From Rivularia sp963920925 (GTDB lineage Bacteria; Cyanobacteriota; Cyanobacteriia; Cyanobacteriales; Nostocaceae), in assembly GCF_963920925.1 (NCBI RefSeq), contig NZ_CAWUDI010000006.1, positions 124,001 through 188,000 of the forward strand: a stretch of 64,000 bases of DNA, written 5' to 3'. Positions within the stretch are counted from its first letter, which is position 1; each line of letters starts with the position of its first letter. Below are positions 1 to 9,041 of the stretch, piece after piece. A program made the translations under genes and the position numbers. The notes under the pieces were generated by a model that was not told where the DNA came from, did no database searches, and saw only the letters and a list, made by a program, of their open reading frames with translations.

Positions 1-1
1 G

Positions 2-964
2 TTTTTAATTGGACGGAATTTTTCCCATTTACGCCGTTGGAGCTATATCGGTTTAGCTTTGGGTATAATGCTTTTAGCTCTCGCACCTGCAACCATTCCC
101 ATTAGTAATAAATTAGAAAATAACTTATATTCAGCACCTATAGTTAAAAGAATACAGTCTCCCTATCAAAGAATTGTATTAACTCGTAAAGGTAAAGACG
201 CTAGATTGTTTCTCAATGGTGACTTGCAACTATCCACCATAGATGAATACCGCTATCACGAAGGGTTAGTACATCCGGCGATGAGTGCAACACCCGATAA
301 AAAGCGGGTTTTGGTGTTGGGTGCTGGGGATGGAATGGCAATCAGAGAAGTACTGAAATGGAAAGAAGTTGAAAAGGTAGTATTAATTGAATTAGATCCG
401 GAAGTAGTTAAATTAGCAAGCCATCATCCGCAATTAAAAGCCGTAAACGGTAACTCCTTAAAAGATGCTCGTGTAGAAGTAATCAACGCCGATGCATTTT
501 TAAGCGTACCCAAACTTAAAGACAGCTTCGACGTAATTATTGCAGACTTTCCCGACCCAGACCAAGATGCACTTGCAAAACTTTACTCGGAAGGTTTTTA
601 TCGACGTTTGTTAGGAAGACTTACAGATAAAGGCGTTTTCGTCACGCAAGCATCAAGCTCATTTTTTGCTCCTAAAGTTATTGCTTGTATCGCCGCGACA
701 CTTGGAGAAGTAGGATTAAAAGTGAATCCTTATACCGTAGACGTTCCCAGTTTTGGGCCTTGGGGTTTTGTTTTAGCATCGCGTTATGAATTAAACTCAG
801 AAAAACTACAGCTTCCCGTAGAAACGCGCTTTTTAACAGAAAGCTTATTACATCATTTATTTGAACTACCAAAAGATATAGAGTTAGGAAACGTCGAAAT
901 AAATCGACTTTCCCATCCGGTAATCGTTGGTTATCAAATGAAAGCAAGATGGTTGAATTATTAA
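2..964 (+). CDS. Membrane-anchored spermidine synthase-like aminopropyltransferase (5' partial)
   Basis: The frame is open to the left edge, so the N-terminus is outside the window. The visible part begins with the end of a hydrophobic segment (IGLALGIMLLALAP), followed by a spermidine/spermine synthase-type fold: the SAM-binding glycine motif VLVLGAGDG, the acidic ELD strand end that would bind ribose, and IIADFPDPD near the expected catalytic acidic site. Family members transfer the aminopropyl group of decarboxylated SAM to a polyamine. Long forms with several N-terminal membrane helices are common in bacteria and this is probably one. The nearby DUF4178 gene (2468-3061) fits, because such synthases are often found with DUF4178. 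Real substrate unknown. An in-frame TTG at 59 is an internal codon, not a convincing start. Confidence 0.8.
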   Translation, partial: FLIGRNFSHLRRWSYIGLALGIMLLALAPATIPISNKLENNLYSAPIVKRIQSPYQRIVLTRKGKDARLFLNGDLQLSTIDEYRYHEGLVHPAMSATPDKKRVLVLGAGDGMAIREVLKWKEVEKVVLIELDPEVVKLASHHPQLKAVNGNSLKDARVEVINADAFLSVPKLKDSFDVIIADFPDPDQDALAKLYSEGFYRRLLGRLTDKGVFVTQASSSFFAPKVIACIAATLGEVGLKVNPYTVDVPSFGPWGFVLASRYELNSEKLQLPVETRFLTESLLHHLFELPKDIELGNVEINRLSHPVIVGYQMKARWLNY

Positions 965-997
965 TAATTGATAATTGGTAATTGGTAATTGATCGAT

Positions 998-1086
998 AGT
1001 TACGCAAAGCCCCCCAAATTAGCGGGGGGTTGGGGGGATCTTAGAGTTGGGAATGCCTGCTTTTTGGTTGCGGTTGCGTAAATCCT
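998..1086 (+). repeat. MITE-like palindromic element, copy 1
   Basis: This stretch is bounded by inverted ends TTACGCAA and TTGCGTAA and has a GC-rich inner palindrome (CCCCCC...GGGGGG, then GGGGGGATCTTAGAG). It matches the reverse complement of 52575-52665 almost throughout, including the non-palindromic GTTGGGAATGCCT part, so the two are copies of one mobile-looking element in opposite orientation. The ends of this copy have diverged (AGTTACG and TAAATCCT). No coding capacity. Confidence 0.75.
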
Positions 1087-1193
1087 GTTGATAATTGATC
1101 ATTGGTAATTGATAAAAAATAGCTTATTAACGTAATTAAAAATATTGTAGAGTCAAGAAAAGTCCTTACTTTAAGCATTAAGCAACTTCTCCT

Positions 1194-2399
1194 ATGAATA
1201 CTGCACCCCTTAGCTGGCAAGAATTAGAAACCCTCACAGACTATCAAATAGATCCCGTAAATGGCCCCACCAACGCTAAAGCCAGGTTGCGCTTATTTGG
1301 ACATCTTGAATCTGATGTGCGGGTAACGCTTTACCGTGATAATCACGCTTGGTGCCCTTACTGTCAAAAAATTTGGTTATGGTTAGAAGAAAAACAAATT
1401 CCCTACCGCATCGAAAAAGTAACAATGTTCTGCTATGGCGAGAAAGAAAGCTGGTACAAACGTAAAGTACCATCGGGAATGCTGCCTGCGATCGAGTTAG
1501 ATGGGCGAATTATCAAAGAAAGCGATGACATTTTAATCGCTTTAGAAAAAGTTTTTGGCCCGTTGAATCAAGGAATGAAAGACAGCGCCGTGCTTCCTCT
1601 ACGTCAATTAGAAAGACTTTTATTTAGAGCTTGGTGTAGTTGGCTGTGCTACCCAGCAAGTTCTTCTCGACAAGAACAACGCAACCGCGAACAATTTATA
1701 CAAGTAATAGCTCAAGTTGAAAAGGCTTTAGCAAGCACTCCAGCCCCTTACTTTTTAGATGAATTTGGCATCGTTGACGTTATCTTTACACCTTATGTAG
1801 AACGGATGAATGCCAGCCTTTACTACTACAAAGGTTATTCAATGCGGGAAGAAAATCCTCGTTTTAGCGCATGGTTTGACGCAATGGAAACTCGATCTAC
1901 CTATCGCGGTACCCAAAGCGACTTTCATACTCACGTACACGATTTACCGCCACAGATGGGAGGCTGTTGGGAAAACGGCGAACCTCAAATGCGGATCAAT
2001 AAAGTGCGGGTAAATAACGGCCCTTGGTTTGGGCTACCAGATGTTGGTTATCCAGAACCCGAAAACTCTCGCGAGGAAGCCCTGCAAAATATGCTTAAAC
2101 ATCATACCAATATTATCCGAGTCAACCCCGCCGAAGATAAATTATTTGAGGAAGCATTACGTTGTGCTTTAACAAACATGATGACTGGTAAAGACTGCGT
2201 ACCTCCACAGGGTTCTGATGTTGGTTTACGATATTTGCGCGATCGCATTAACGTACCCCGTGATATGTCCATTTATGCAGCCAAGCATTTAAGGGAATCC
2301 CTGGAAAAAACCGCAGCCCTCGCCGGTGATGGACAGCCAGAACCCCTTCCCACCAGGCATAGAAGAGATCAAAACCCATTGAATTTTGCCATGAAATAG
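1194..2399 (+). CDS. Glutathione S-transferase family protein with C-terminal extension
   Basis: An N-terminal thioredoxin-fold GST domain spans about residues 40-118, with a glutaredoxin-like CPYC motif at 54-57 (HAWCPYCQK) and the cis-Pro region VPSGMLPAIELDG. A helical GST C-domain follows to about residue 240. The last 160 residues form an extension I do not recognise beyond this family. The 401-residue length is greater than a classical GST (about 200-220), but long GST-like proteins of this type occur in cyanobacteria. The CPYC pair suggests thiol-disulfide or glutathione-dependent reductase activity more than classic conjugation. The stop is at 2397 and the DUF4178 gene follows after 68 bp, so co-transcription is possible. 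Confidence 0.8.
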   Translation: MNTAPLSWQELETLTDYQIDPVNGPTNAKARLRLFGHLESDVRVTLYRDNHAWCPYCQKIWLWLEEKQIPYRIEKVTMFCYGEKESWYKRKVPSGMLPAIELDGRIIKESDDILIALEKVFGPLNQGMKDSAVLPLRQLERLLFRAWCSWLCYPASSSRQEQRNREQFIQVIAQVEKALASTPAPYFLDEFGIVDVIFTPYVERMNASLYYYKGYSMREENPRFSAWFDAMETRSTYRGTQSDFHTHVHDLPPQMGGCWENGEPQMRINKVRVNNGPWFGLPDVGYPEPENSREEALQNMLKHHTNIIRVNPAEDKLFEEALRCALTNMMTGKDCVPPQGSDVGLRYLRDRINVPRDMSIYAAKHLRESLEKTAALAGDGQPEPLPTRHRRDQNPLNFAMK

Positions 2400-2467
2400 A
2401 ATTCCGCTACCCCCTCTTCCCCCTCTCCCCCCTCTATCTATAAAAAAAACTAAAACGAAAAAACATT

Positions 2468-3061
2468 ATGACACTACTAATCTGGCTAGGAGTTATTGTA
2501 ATAGTCGCAGGTGGAGCTTATTTACTAGTGCTTCAACAGCGAGGTGCATTACCTGGTAGTAAACCGAAAGAATTACCGTCGCTCAAACGCAATGTATTTA
2601 ATTTACAAATCGGCGATATTGTTCAACATATGGGTATTGATTGGGTAGTAGAAGGGAAACTTACCTATACAGTTGATGAGTATTCCTGGTGTGAATATAT
2701 GCTGCAAGATAATAATGACATTCGATGGTTGAGCGTGGATGAAGATGACATGGTAGAAGTTGCGTTACTCGAAGCTACCGATCGATTAGATATTAGCGAA
2801 ACACCACCACCTAAAAAATTAACTTTTGCGGATGAAAATTATAAATGCGTTGACTCTGGGATTGCGAGTATGACTCGTGAAGGTACCGTACAGAGACGTA
2901 AAGCTTCACGCTGTCAATACTTTGATTACGAAGGTTCTAATGATAAAGTGCTTTCAATTGAACTTTGGGATGGAGAAACCGAAGTTACTGTAGGTAATAA
3001 GATAAATCCTCGTTCTTTGACTATTTTACCTGGTGATGGGAATCGGGTTTATGGATTGTGA
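2468..3061 (+). CDS. DUF4178 domain protein
   Basis: This 197-residue protein has one N-terminal membrane segment (residues 2-23, LLIWLGVIVIVAGGAYLLVL) and a soluble beta-rich domain of DUF4178 type (NLQIGDIVQHMGIDWVVEG, WCEYML, RWLSVDEDD). The domain is repeated in weaker form in the second half (YKCVDSGIASM, CQYFDYEG, LSIELWDGETEV). The biochemical role of the family is unknown. From memory, DUF4178 genes often sit beside spermidine synthase-like genes; here one lies two genes upstream, on the same strand, with a GST-like gene between. Confidence 0.75.
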   Translation: MTLLIWLGVIVIVAGGAYLLVLQQRGALPGSKPKELPSLKRNVFNLQIGDIVQHMGIDWVVEGKLTYTVDEYSWCEYMLQDNNDIRWLSVDEDDMVEVALLEATDRLDISETPPPKKLTFADENYKCVDSGIASMTREGTVQRRKASRCQYFDYEGSNDKVLSIELWDGETEVTVGNKINPRSLTILPGDGNRVYGL

Positions 3062-3072
3062 AAAAGTAAAAA

Positions 3073-3126
3073 TTCGTAGTAAGGGCTTTAATCCTTGGAT
3101 TTAAAGCTAAAGCCATTACTTACGAA
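3073..3126. repeat. Dispersed palindrome of the TTCGTAGTA family
   Basis: The sequence runs from TTCGTAGTAAGGGCTTTA to TAAAGCCATTACTTACGAA, an imperfect inverted repeat just after the DUF4178 stop codon. Related palindromes occur at 23606-23656 and 40959-41020. It could act as a transcript-end hairpin, but it lacks a T-tract. Confidence 0.6.
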
Positions 3127-3274
3127 TAAAAAAACATATTTAATTGAAAGTTAATTTTCGGAATATATAGATTGAAGCTTGTATAAAAAACTATCCCCAG
3201 CTAAAGTTAAAATTTAATTTAACGGAGGCTGATAATCTATCTTTTATCTTTAATAAATAACAAAGCTAAACCCC

Positions 3275-4138
3275 ATGAAAAAGTCTATCTTCACAACTGC
3301 ATTATTAATTGCTTCTTTATTAATGGTTAGTTGTAATAACGTTAAAGCAGATAATTCTGACACCAATAATCAACTTCCAACTGATAATTCCGAAGTAGTT
3401 TCATCTGAGAACAAGCAAACAGATAATTCCGAAGTAGATTCAGTTGATGAAGATAGAACAGAAGATTCTACTTCAACTAGTGATAATCAAGATTCTAACA
3501 CTACAAAAAACCCAGTTAAAAATGTTTCTACAACTCCCAAAGCAGGAGAGGGACAGCCAAAAGTTGGGACTATTAAAGAGATAGTTCAAGGTGATTTAGC
3601 TTGCTACGTAACTTTAATCGACGAAAAAGGAAAAGAGCATAATATTAGTGCTGATTTTGATATCTGTCCTCAAAAAGAACAATTTATTAATAAAAAAGTT
3701 AAACTCAGCTACGACATCTTAAACTTCAACGACTGTGAAAGTATTGAACCTTGCGGAAAGACGAAAAAAGAATCCGCAATTGTGAAAATGGAAGTAATTG
3801 GTGGTTCTAAAACTGGAAAATCTTCTGGAGATACTCAAACTCTAAGTAACGGTGAATGGACTATCAAAATTAGCAATTACGATTCTTGGAACGGTGTTAA
3901 TAATACCGGGAACGTTAAATATTACGGTTGCGATTCTAAAGGGAATTGTCTTGAACTTACAGATGGTAAAGTTGTTTGTCGGGATGGTTTGTGTGCAACT
4001 GGTTGGAAAAATGGAGAATATAATTACGCTATAGAAAGTGCGATTACTGAAGATGGAAACGATACTCAAGGTTCAACTTTAACAGTTCGTCAAAATGGTA
4101 AAGTTATTTTGAGAGCAGAAGGATTAAAGCAAGTTTAA
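3275..4138 (+). CDS. Putative lipoprotein, unknown function
   Basis: The 287-residue product starts with a signal peptide ending in a lipobox-like site (IASLLMVSC, Cys20). A strongly acidic, Ser/Thr/Asn-rich linker with repeated DNSEV motifs runs from residue 23 to about 95. Two small domains follow: residues 100-170 (VGTIKEIVQGDLACYVTLIDEKG, with several Cys) and residues 185-287 (WTIKISNYDSW to the end, with Cys pairs GCDSKGNCLEL and CRDGLCATGW). The protein is probably exported and tethered to a membrane. I recognise no family. It is monocistronic: a hairpin terminator follows at 4164. Confidence 0.65.
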   Translation: MKKSIFTTALLIASLLMVSCNNVKADNSDTNNQLPTDNSEVVSSENKQTDNSEVDSVDEDRTEDSTSTSDNQDSNTTKNPVKNVSTTPKAGEGQPKVGTIKEIVQGDLACYVTLIDEKGKEHNISADFDICPQKEQFINKKVKLSYDILNFNDCESIEPCGKTKKESAIVKMEVIGGSKTGKSSGDTQTLSNGEWTIKISNYDSWNGVNNTGNVKYYGCDSKGNCLELTDGKVVCRDGLCATGWKNGEYNYAIESAITEDGNDTQGSTLTVRQNGKVILRAEGLKQV

Positions 4139-4163
4139 TAATTAATTAATCAAATAATAGTTT

Positions 4164-4199
4164 AAAGCAGTAGCCATTGATCGGAACTACTGCTTTTTT
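4164..4199. terminator. Bidirectional rho-independent terminator
   Basis: A perfect 10-bp stem, AAAGCAGTAG (4164-4173) with CTACTGCTTT (4187-4196), is followed by TTTTTTA on the plus side and has A-rich sequence on the other side. It sits between two convergent genes. Confidence 0.8.
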
Positions 4200-4205
4200 A
4201 TCTTA

Positions 4206-5009
4206 TTAAGACTGTTCTACTTCTTCCACAGACAAACTAAGTGCTTGTGCAATCTGTTCTACACTTAATCCCATTTCTCGCAGTTGCGGTATAGCATTTA
4301 ATCTTGCTTTTCCTTCGGAATCAGCGCGTTGTTGTTCGGAATCAGCGCGTTGTTTTTCTGCTTCTTGTGGCAATAAAACTAAATTACCATCTGCATCGTA
4401 AAACCTCAGCCAAACAGCATTATCATCTTCAACAATGCCATTCCAAGTACCCAGCCACAAATTTAAATTTTGACACCATAACCATCCCTGGGGATTTGAT
4501 TCAATTGGTTGGTAGCCATTATCGCTATCTAGGTGCCAACCTTGTAGTGAATTAACTTTAAAAGGATGAAAAACAAAATAATCTTTAGTTTTAAATACCT
4601 GTTCGTAAAGTTGTTTTTTCTCACCAAAATCCTGACTTTCGGTTGAGTCGGAAAGTAACTCAACAATCATATCTGGATAACGTCCATTTTCTTCCCATAC
4701 TACCCAACCCAAACGTGTTGGATCTGATGGTACATCTAGTGCAACAAAAAAATCTGGGCCTTTAAAATCCCGGTTTCTGGCTTGTTTGCTACTGTAATAA
4801 ACAAACATATTGCCGCCAACAAAAAAGTCGGTACGCTCAGCCCAATAATGTTTGAGCGAACAAATTAACAAATTCATCGCGACGCGGTGACGATTGCTTT
4901 CCAAGGGTTCTCCGTCATCAAAAATTAAATCCGTGGGTGGCATAGGGGGTTGCCAATCCAAGGACTCGTCTGTTGGGTTAGAGTATACTTCGGTAGTTTC
5001 TACTGACAT
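4206..5009 (-). CDS. Uma2 family (DUF820) restriction endonuclease-fold protein
   Basis: The protein has the Uma2/DUF820 PD-(D/E)XK-fold pattern: PDFFVALDVPSD, then WEENGRYPDMIVELLSDST, which supplies the D..(D/E) active-site acids, then a later KKQLYEQVFKTKDYFVF. This family is hugely expanded in filamentous cyanobacteria and its function is unclear. The C-terminus carries a short coiled coil with a tandem QRADSE-QQRADSE repeat, encoded by two 21-bp direct repeats (4314-4334 and 4335-4355), and ends in a helix-turn-helix-like tail (LREMGLSVEQIAQALSLSVEEV). I chose the ATG at 5009, which has AGAGGA 5 bp upstream, over the in-frame TTG at 5012. Confidence 0.85.
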   Translation of the reverse strand: MSVETTEVYSNPTDESLDWQPPMPPTDLIFDDGEPLESNRHRVAMNLLICSLKHYWAERTDFFVGGNMFVYYSSKQARNRDFKGPDFFVALDVPSDPTRLGWVVWEENGRYPDMIVELLSDSTESQDFGEKKQLYEQVFKTKDYFVFHPFKVNSLQGWHLDSDNGYQPIESNPQGWLWCQNLNLWLGTWNGIVEDDNAVWLRFYDADGNLVLLPQEAEKQRADSEQQRADSEGKARLNAIPQLREMGLSVEQIAQALSLSVEEVEQS

Positions 5010-5172
5010 CAAGTCCTCTGTTGTCTTTTGTGGGACTTCATTTTTAACTTTATTATAAAAGAATTGTGCTTTGTTATTTATGTATTGCTAAAAACGCCAA
5101 ACATAGCGCTTTGTTAAATTAAACTTTATTTTTATGGAATAGCATTAGTTTACAAGTGTAGATATTGTTACT

Positions 5173-8007
5173 ATGCTTGTAAATTTTGTTGCTATGGTTG
5201 CTAATCATCATCAGATAAATAAATCCCTTAATTTCTCCAGTCAAAACCTGCAAGGAATTTCTTTCAAACGTCAAAATCTTACAGGTGCTGACTTTAGCTA
5301 TACGGATATTAGAGGTGCTGACTTTACACAAGCAAGTTTACAGAATGCAAATTTTAATCATGCTAAAGCAGGGGTACAAAGCAATTGGACAATTATTTTC
5401 ATAGCTTTCTCATTCTTCCTATCAACACTTTGTCTATTTTCAGCCTGGATGACAGGGGTAATTGTTGCTGAGACGGTGTTTCAGTCATCAAACCCTTTAT
5501 ATGATGGTGTACCCAGCGTCGAAAACAGTATTCCTGGCTTGATTGTTTTAGTAGTGTTAGCAGTTTTTTGTATTACTACCATTAGGCAGGGTTTTATTAC
5601 AGCTTTGTTAGCTATGGCGGCAATTGGAGGTGCAACTGTCGTTGTATTAGGAACTGTGTTGGGTTTGTACTTCGGTGCAGCAGGCTTAAAAATGATCGGT
5701 GCAGGAGCTTGGAGAGCCGCAGCCGCTGGAACTTGGGCCATAATTGCCACTTTTACCGGAGCGATCGCAGTATTTGCATCAACTTTTGAGTCTAAACCAA
5801 AGTTTATCGCAGTATTTAAAGTTATAGCTGGTTTGATTGCGATCGCTGTTGCTATAAATGTATTCAAAGCTTCCGATTCTGAAGTAACGGCTTTGAAAAT
5901 GCCAGCTTTACCAATGGCTATGGGTGTGACAATAATTTTATTATTTATTAGTATTTATACTGGTTGGCGGTGTTTACTAGAAGATCAAAAATTTGCATCA
6001 ATTCAACAGATAGGACGAGCTTTATTTACTTTTGGTGGTACAAGTTTTCGTGGTGCTGATTTAACAAATGCTGATTTTTCGCAATCAAGTTTAAAATGCA
6101 CAGATTTACGCAATGCTAAACTAATCTGCACCAGTTTTCATCTCGCGAAAAACCTCAAATTGGCGAGAGTTGACGGTACTATTTTAACTAACCCGAATGT
6201 TAGGGATTTAGTTGTTACTCACAGAGGTGTTAATAAATCTTATTTAGGTTGTAATTTCAAGGGTGCGAATTTAGAATATGCAGATTTGAGTGATGCCGAT
6301 TTTACCGCAGCTGATATCAGTGAAGCAACATTTGCAGGGGCAATTTTATCAAGAGCAAATCTTACTAAAATTCAAGCATTAGGAACTAATTTTCAACAAG
6401 TATATTTAACCGCAGCCTGTTTAGAAAATTGGCATATTAACGAAAAAACTCAGCTTGAAAATATCAATTGCGATTATATTTATTTACAAAATCAACAGCA
6501 AGAACGTCATCCTCCGAGCGGAATATTTGCCGATGGAGAATTTACAAAGTTGTTTCAAGTTGTTGTAGATACCATTGAATTAATTTTCCGTAACGGTGTA
6601 GATTGGGAAGCTTTAATTTTAGCCATTAAAGAAGTATCTACGATAAATAATACAGAAAAGCTGATTATTAATAGTATTGAAAATAAAGGGGACGGCTTTA
6701 TTGTAGTTAAAGTTCATGTTCCAGAAAACGTAGATAGGGGGAAACTTCATCAAGAGTTAGAACAAAGCTATCAACAACAGCTAAAAATTGTTGAAGCTAG
6801 GTATCAAGCAGAATTAGAAGGAAAACAAGCACAAATAGAAATCTATCGTCAGCAATCTGCCGACATGACAGAAATTGCGAAACTATTAGCTCAACAAAGT
6901 TCTCATCGTTCTCAAATTCAAGTTAATAAATTAATTATTCTCACCTTGGGAGATGGTAATTTTAATGATGGCTTTCCCATAACGGCTTTGGTTTGCAGCG
7001 ATGAGCATCCATTACCGATAACCTTTACTGGTAAACTGCCACCAGAACCAAATATTCTGCAACTATATCAGCAATGGCGACAACTTTATGGTTCTCAAAA
7101 ATGGTTTGGACGTATTACCTTTGACGAAGAAGATTCAGTTACCAATTTTTCTCAGCAAGAATTAAATTATTATGCTGGTGAATTAGAAAAATGTTTTGAT
7201 AGTTGGCTTAATTCACAGCCATTTCAACTAATAGAAAGACAATTACGCTCCAACCTGAGACAAAGCGAAAAAGTACCAGTAATTATTCAAACCAAAGACA
7301 TTAATTTACAACGACTTCCTTGGCATTTGTGGAAATTTTTCCAACATTACCGTCAAGCCGAAATTTCCTTATCATCGATTGGTGAAAGAAGCGAAAAATC
7401 AATGTTTACTCGCAATCAAATTAGAATTTTAACAATTCTTGGTAATAGTACGGGAATTGATGTAGAAGCCGATAGAAAAGTTTTAGAACAACTACCTCAA
7501 AGCGAAACAGTTTTTCTCGTTGAACCAACCTTTCAAGAATTACATCAACAACTTTGGGATGAACAAGGCTGGGATATTCTTTGTTTTTCTGGACATAGTT
7601 CATCTCAAGCAGATGGTAGTACGGGAAAAATGTTACTTAATCAAACGAAATTATTAACAATTAAAGAATTAAAACACGCTTTAACAAAAGCAATTGAACG
7701 TGGTTTACAGCTTGCTATATTTAACTCCTGCGATGGTTTGGGGTTAGCGCGAGAATTGGCAGATTTGCACATTCCTCAAATCATAGTTATGAAAGAACCT
7801 GTACCGGATAAAGTGGCACAGGAATTTTTGAAATATTTTCTCACAGCTTTTGCTGGGGGAGAATCTTTGTATACCGCAGTTAGAAAAGCACGGGAGAGAT
7901 TAGAAGGTTTAGAAGATGAATATCCCTATGCAACTTGGTTGCCAGTAATTTTTCAAAATAGTGCCGAAGTTGGAATGAGTTGGCAAAACTTGCATTTTGA
8001 TAAATAA
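5173..8007 (+). CDS. Membrane pentapeptide-repeat protein with C-terminal CHAT protease domain
   Basis: Domains in order over 944 residues: pentapeptide repeats (about 18-65, LTGADFSYTDIRGADF); a membrane region with five or six hydrophobic helices (about 72-265); a second pentapeptide block (about 290-420, FRGADLTNADFSQSSL); a charged Gln-rich coiled coil (525-575); and a CHAT (caspase HetF-associated) domain (about 580-944). The catalytic pair looks intact: His808 in CFSGHSS and Cys853 in FNSCDG. CHAT domains are caspase-like cysteine peptidases used in bacterial immunity and programmed death. The CHAT part is closely similar to that of the gene at 31712-36436. A sigma-like gene and a DUF1822 gene follow downstream on the same strand. 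An ATG at 5194 is an alternative start. Confidence 0.85.
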   Translation: MLVNFVAMVANHHQINKSLNFSSQNLQGISFKRQNLTGADFSYTDIRGADFTQASLQNANFNHAKAGVQSNWTIIFIAFSFFLSTLCLFSAWMTGVIVAETVFQSSNPLYDGVPSVENSIPGLIVLVVLAVFCITTIRQGFITALLAMAAIGGATVVVLGTVLGLYFGAAGLKMIGAGAWRAAAAGTWAIIATFTGAIAVFASTFESKPKFIAVFKVIAGLIAIAVAINVFKASDSEVTALKMPALPMAMGVTIILLFISIYTGWRCLLEDQKFASIQQIGRALFTFGGTSFRGADLTNADFSQSSLKCTDLRNAKLICTSFHLAKNLKLARVDGTILTNPNVRDLVVTHRGVNKSYLGCNFKGANLEYADLSDADFTAADISEATFAGAILSRANLTKIQALGTNFQQVYLTAACLENWHINEKTQLENINCDYIYLQNQQQERHPPSGIFADGEFTKLFQVVVDTIELIFRNGVDWEALILAIKEVSTINNTEKLIINSIENKGDGFIVVKVHVPENVDRGKLHQELEQSYQQQLKIVEARYQAELEGKQAQIEIYRQQSADMTEIAKLLAQQSSHRSQIQVNKLIILTLGDGNFNDGFPITALVCSDEHPLPITFTGKLPPEPNILQLYQQWRQLYGSQKWFGRITFDEEDSVTNFSQQELNYYAGELEKCFDSWLNSQPFQLIERQLRSNLRQSEKVPVIIQTKDINLQRLPWHLWKFFQHYRQAEISLSSIGERSEKSMFTRNQIRILTILGNSTGIDVEADRKVLEQLPQSETVFLVEPTFQELHQQLWDEQGWDILCFSGHSSSQADGSTGKMLLNQTKLLTIKELKHALTKAIERGLQLAIFNSCDGLGLARELADLHIPQIIVMKEPVPDKVAQEFLKYFLTAFAGGESLYTAVRKARERLEGLEDEYPYATWLPVIFQNSAEVGMSWQNLHFDK

Positions 8008-8102
8008 GGTAAAGTTCTTAATCAATCAGAATTACTCAATATATGAGTCTCAAACTATGTTGAAAATATATCATAACCAGGATCAACGAATTTAATAATA
8101 AA

Positions 8103-8139
8103 TTAAACCTCCCTGCACTGAAACTACAGAGAGGTTTAA
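8103..8139. terminator. Bidirectional terminator
   Basis: The stem TTAAACCTCcCTG (8103-8115) pairs with CAGaGAGGTTTAA (8127-8139), with one internal mismatch and A/T-rich flanks. It lies between the CHAT gene and the convergent small gene at 8164. Confidence 0.7.
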
Positions 8140-8163
8140 AAATTCCCCTAAATTAACTAGAAT

Positions 8164-8502
8164 TTAACAGACAAAATTTCCACAACAAGGCTCATTAAGT
8201 ATCACTTTAGAAAATTGCGTGCTTCTCCCTGTCAAAGTCGATCTGCCATCACAACGGAATGTCCCTGTGCCAACATGATTTATGAAACTGCGGTCACTAT
8301 AGTAGTCAACTACTTTTAAACGCCGTCTCGTCCGAGCTATGAGGGTAGTATCCAATTTGGTATCGACACTTTTTGGCAGGGCGATCGCCTGATTCAAATC
8401 TTTGCAGCTACTAAATTCTATATTCGCTGCATCAACACTTCCGGGAAGAAAAGCTGTTGATATCGTACTGAGCAAAGCCACAGCGAAGAAGGATTTTAAC
8501 AT
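8164..8502 (-). CDS. Small secreted cysteine-containing protein
   Basis: The 112-residue product has a clear signal peptide (MLKSFFAVALLSTISTAFLP, cleaved about residue 25, VDA/AN). The mature chain of about 87 residues contains several cysteines and ends in CCGNFVC. An AGAGAG purine tract lies upstream of the ATG. The 5' part resembles the next gene upstream: both begin MLK and have a similar leader. No family recognised. The two form a probable minus-strand pair lodged between the CHAT gene and the sigma-like gene. Confidence 0.55.
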   Translation of the reverse strand: MLKSFFAVALLSTISTAFLPGSVDAANIEFSSCKDLNQAIALPKSVDTKLDTTLIARTRRRLKVVDYYSDRSFINHVGTGTFRCDGRSTLTGRSTQFSKVILNEPCCGNFVC

Positions 8503-8579
8503 TTGAAAAACTCTCTTAATCTTTTGATTTGTTTAGTGACTTTAAGCTACATTGGAGCTTAATTTTTGTCTAAGTTTAG

Positions 8580-9041
8580 TTATTTACAAGCGTAGACCTC
8601 AACCAAAAAGCCTACCTTATTTCCAAAAGAATCATAAGCTCCTCTAGGATCGGCAATATATAATTGTCGAGATTTTTTAATCTTAGTTTTACTACCATGC
8701 CCAAGATTTTTAAATTCTGTGGAATCGCCTCTCAAAGATTTATCCTTCTTAACGTTGAATTTGATTCTCGAAACTTTAGCAGTAGTTTGTCCAATCTCCC
8801 AACACAAGCGACTGTAGCCAGCAGGCAGAGTATCAGTGCTGAAATTACCACTTGAACGGTGCTTTTGTCCTCGTTTAGGCGCTCCCTCGGATCTAACAGT
8901 AGTAACTAACTGACGACTAGGTAATTGTGCTTTTAGCAACGACGGTCGAGAAGTTAGAGGTTCTATTCGAGGTAAAGCTAATGCAGCGTTACTACAAAAT
9001 AAACCACTGAGAGTTAAGATAACTGCGAAACGTTTTAACAT
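8580..9041 (-). CDS. Small secreted basic protein
   Basis: I chose the ATG at 9041 (MLKRFAVILTLSGLF...) because AGGAG lies about 9 bp upstream and the product then starts directly with a signal peptide (cleavage near ALA/LP, residue 23). The longer frame from 9083 would add 14 residues before the signal peptide. The mature protein of about 130 residues is Lys/Arg/Ser-rich (KKDKSLRGDSTEFKNLG, KTKIKKSRQ) and ends LVEVYACK. No family recognised. The downstream neighbour at 8164 has a similar leader. Confidence 0.55.
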   Translation of the reverse strand: MLKRFAVILTLSGLFCSNAALALPRIEPLTSRPSLLKAQLPSRQLVTTVRSEGAPKRGQKHRSSGNFSTDTLPAGYSRLCWEIGQTTAKVSRIKFNVKKDKSLRGDSTEFKNLGHGSKTKIKKSRQLYIADPRGAYDSFGNKVGFLVEVYACK

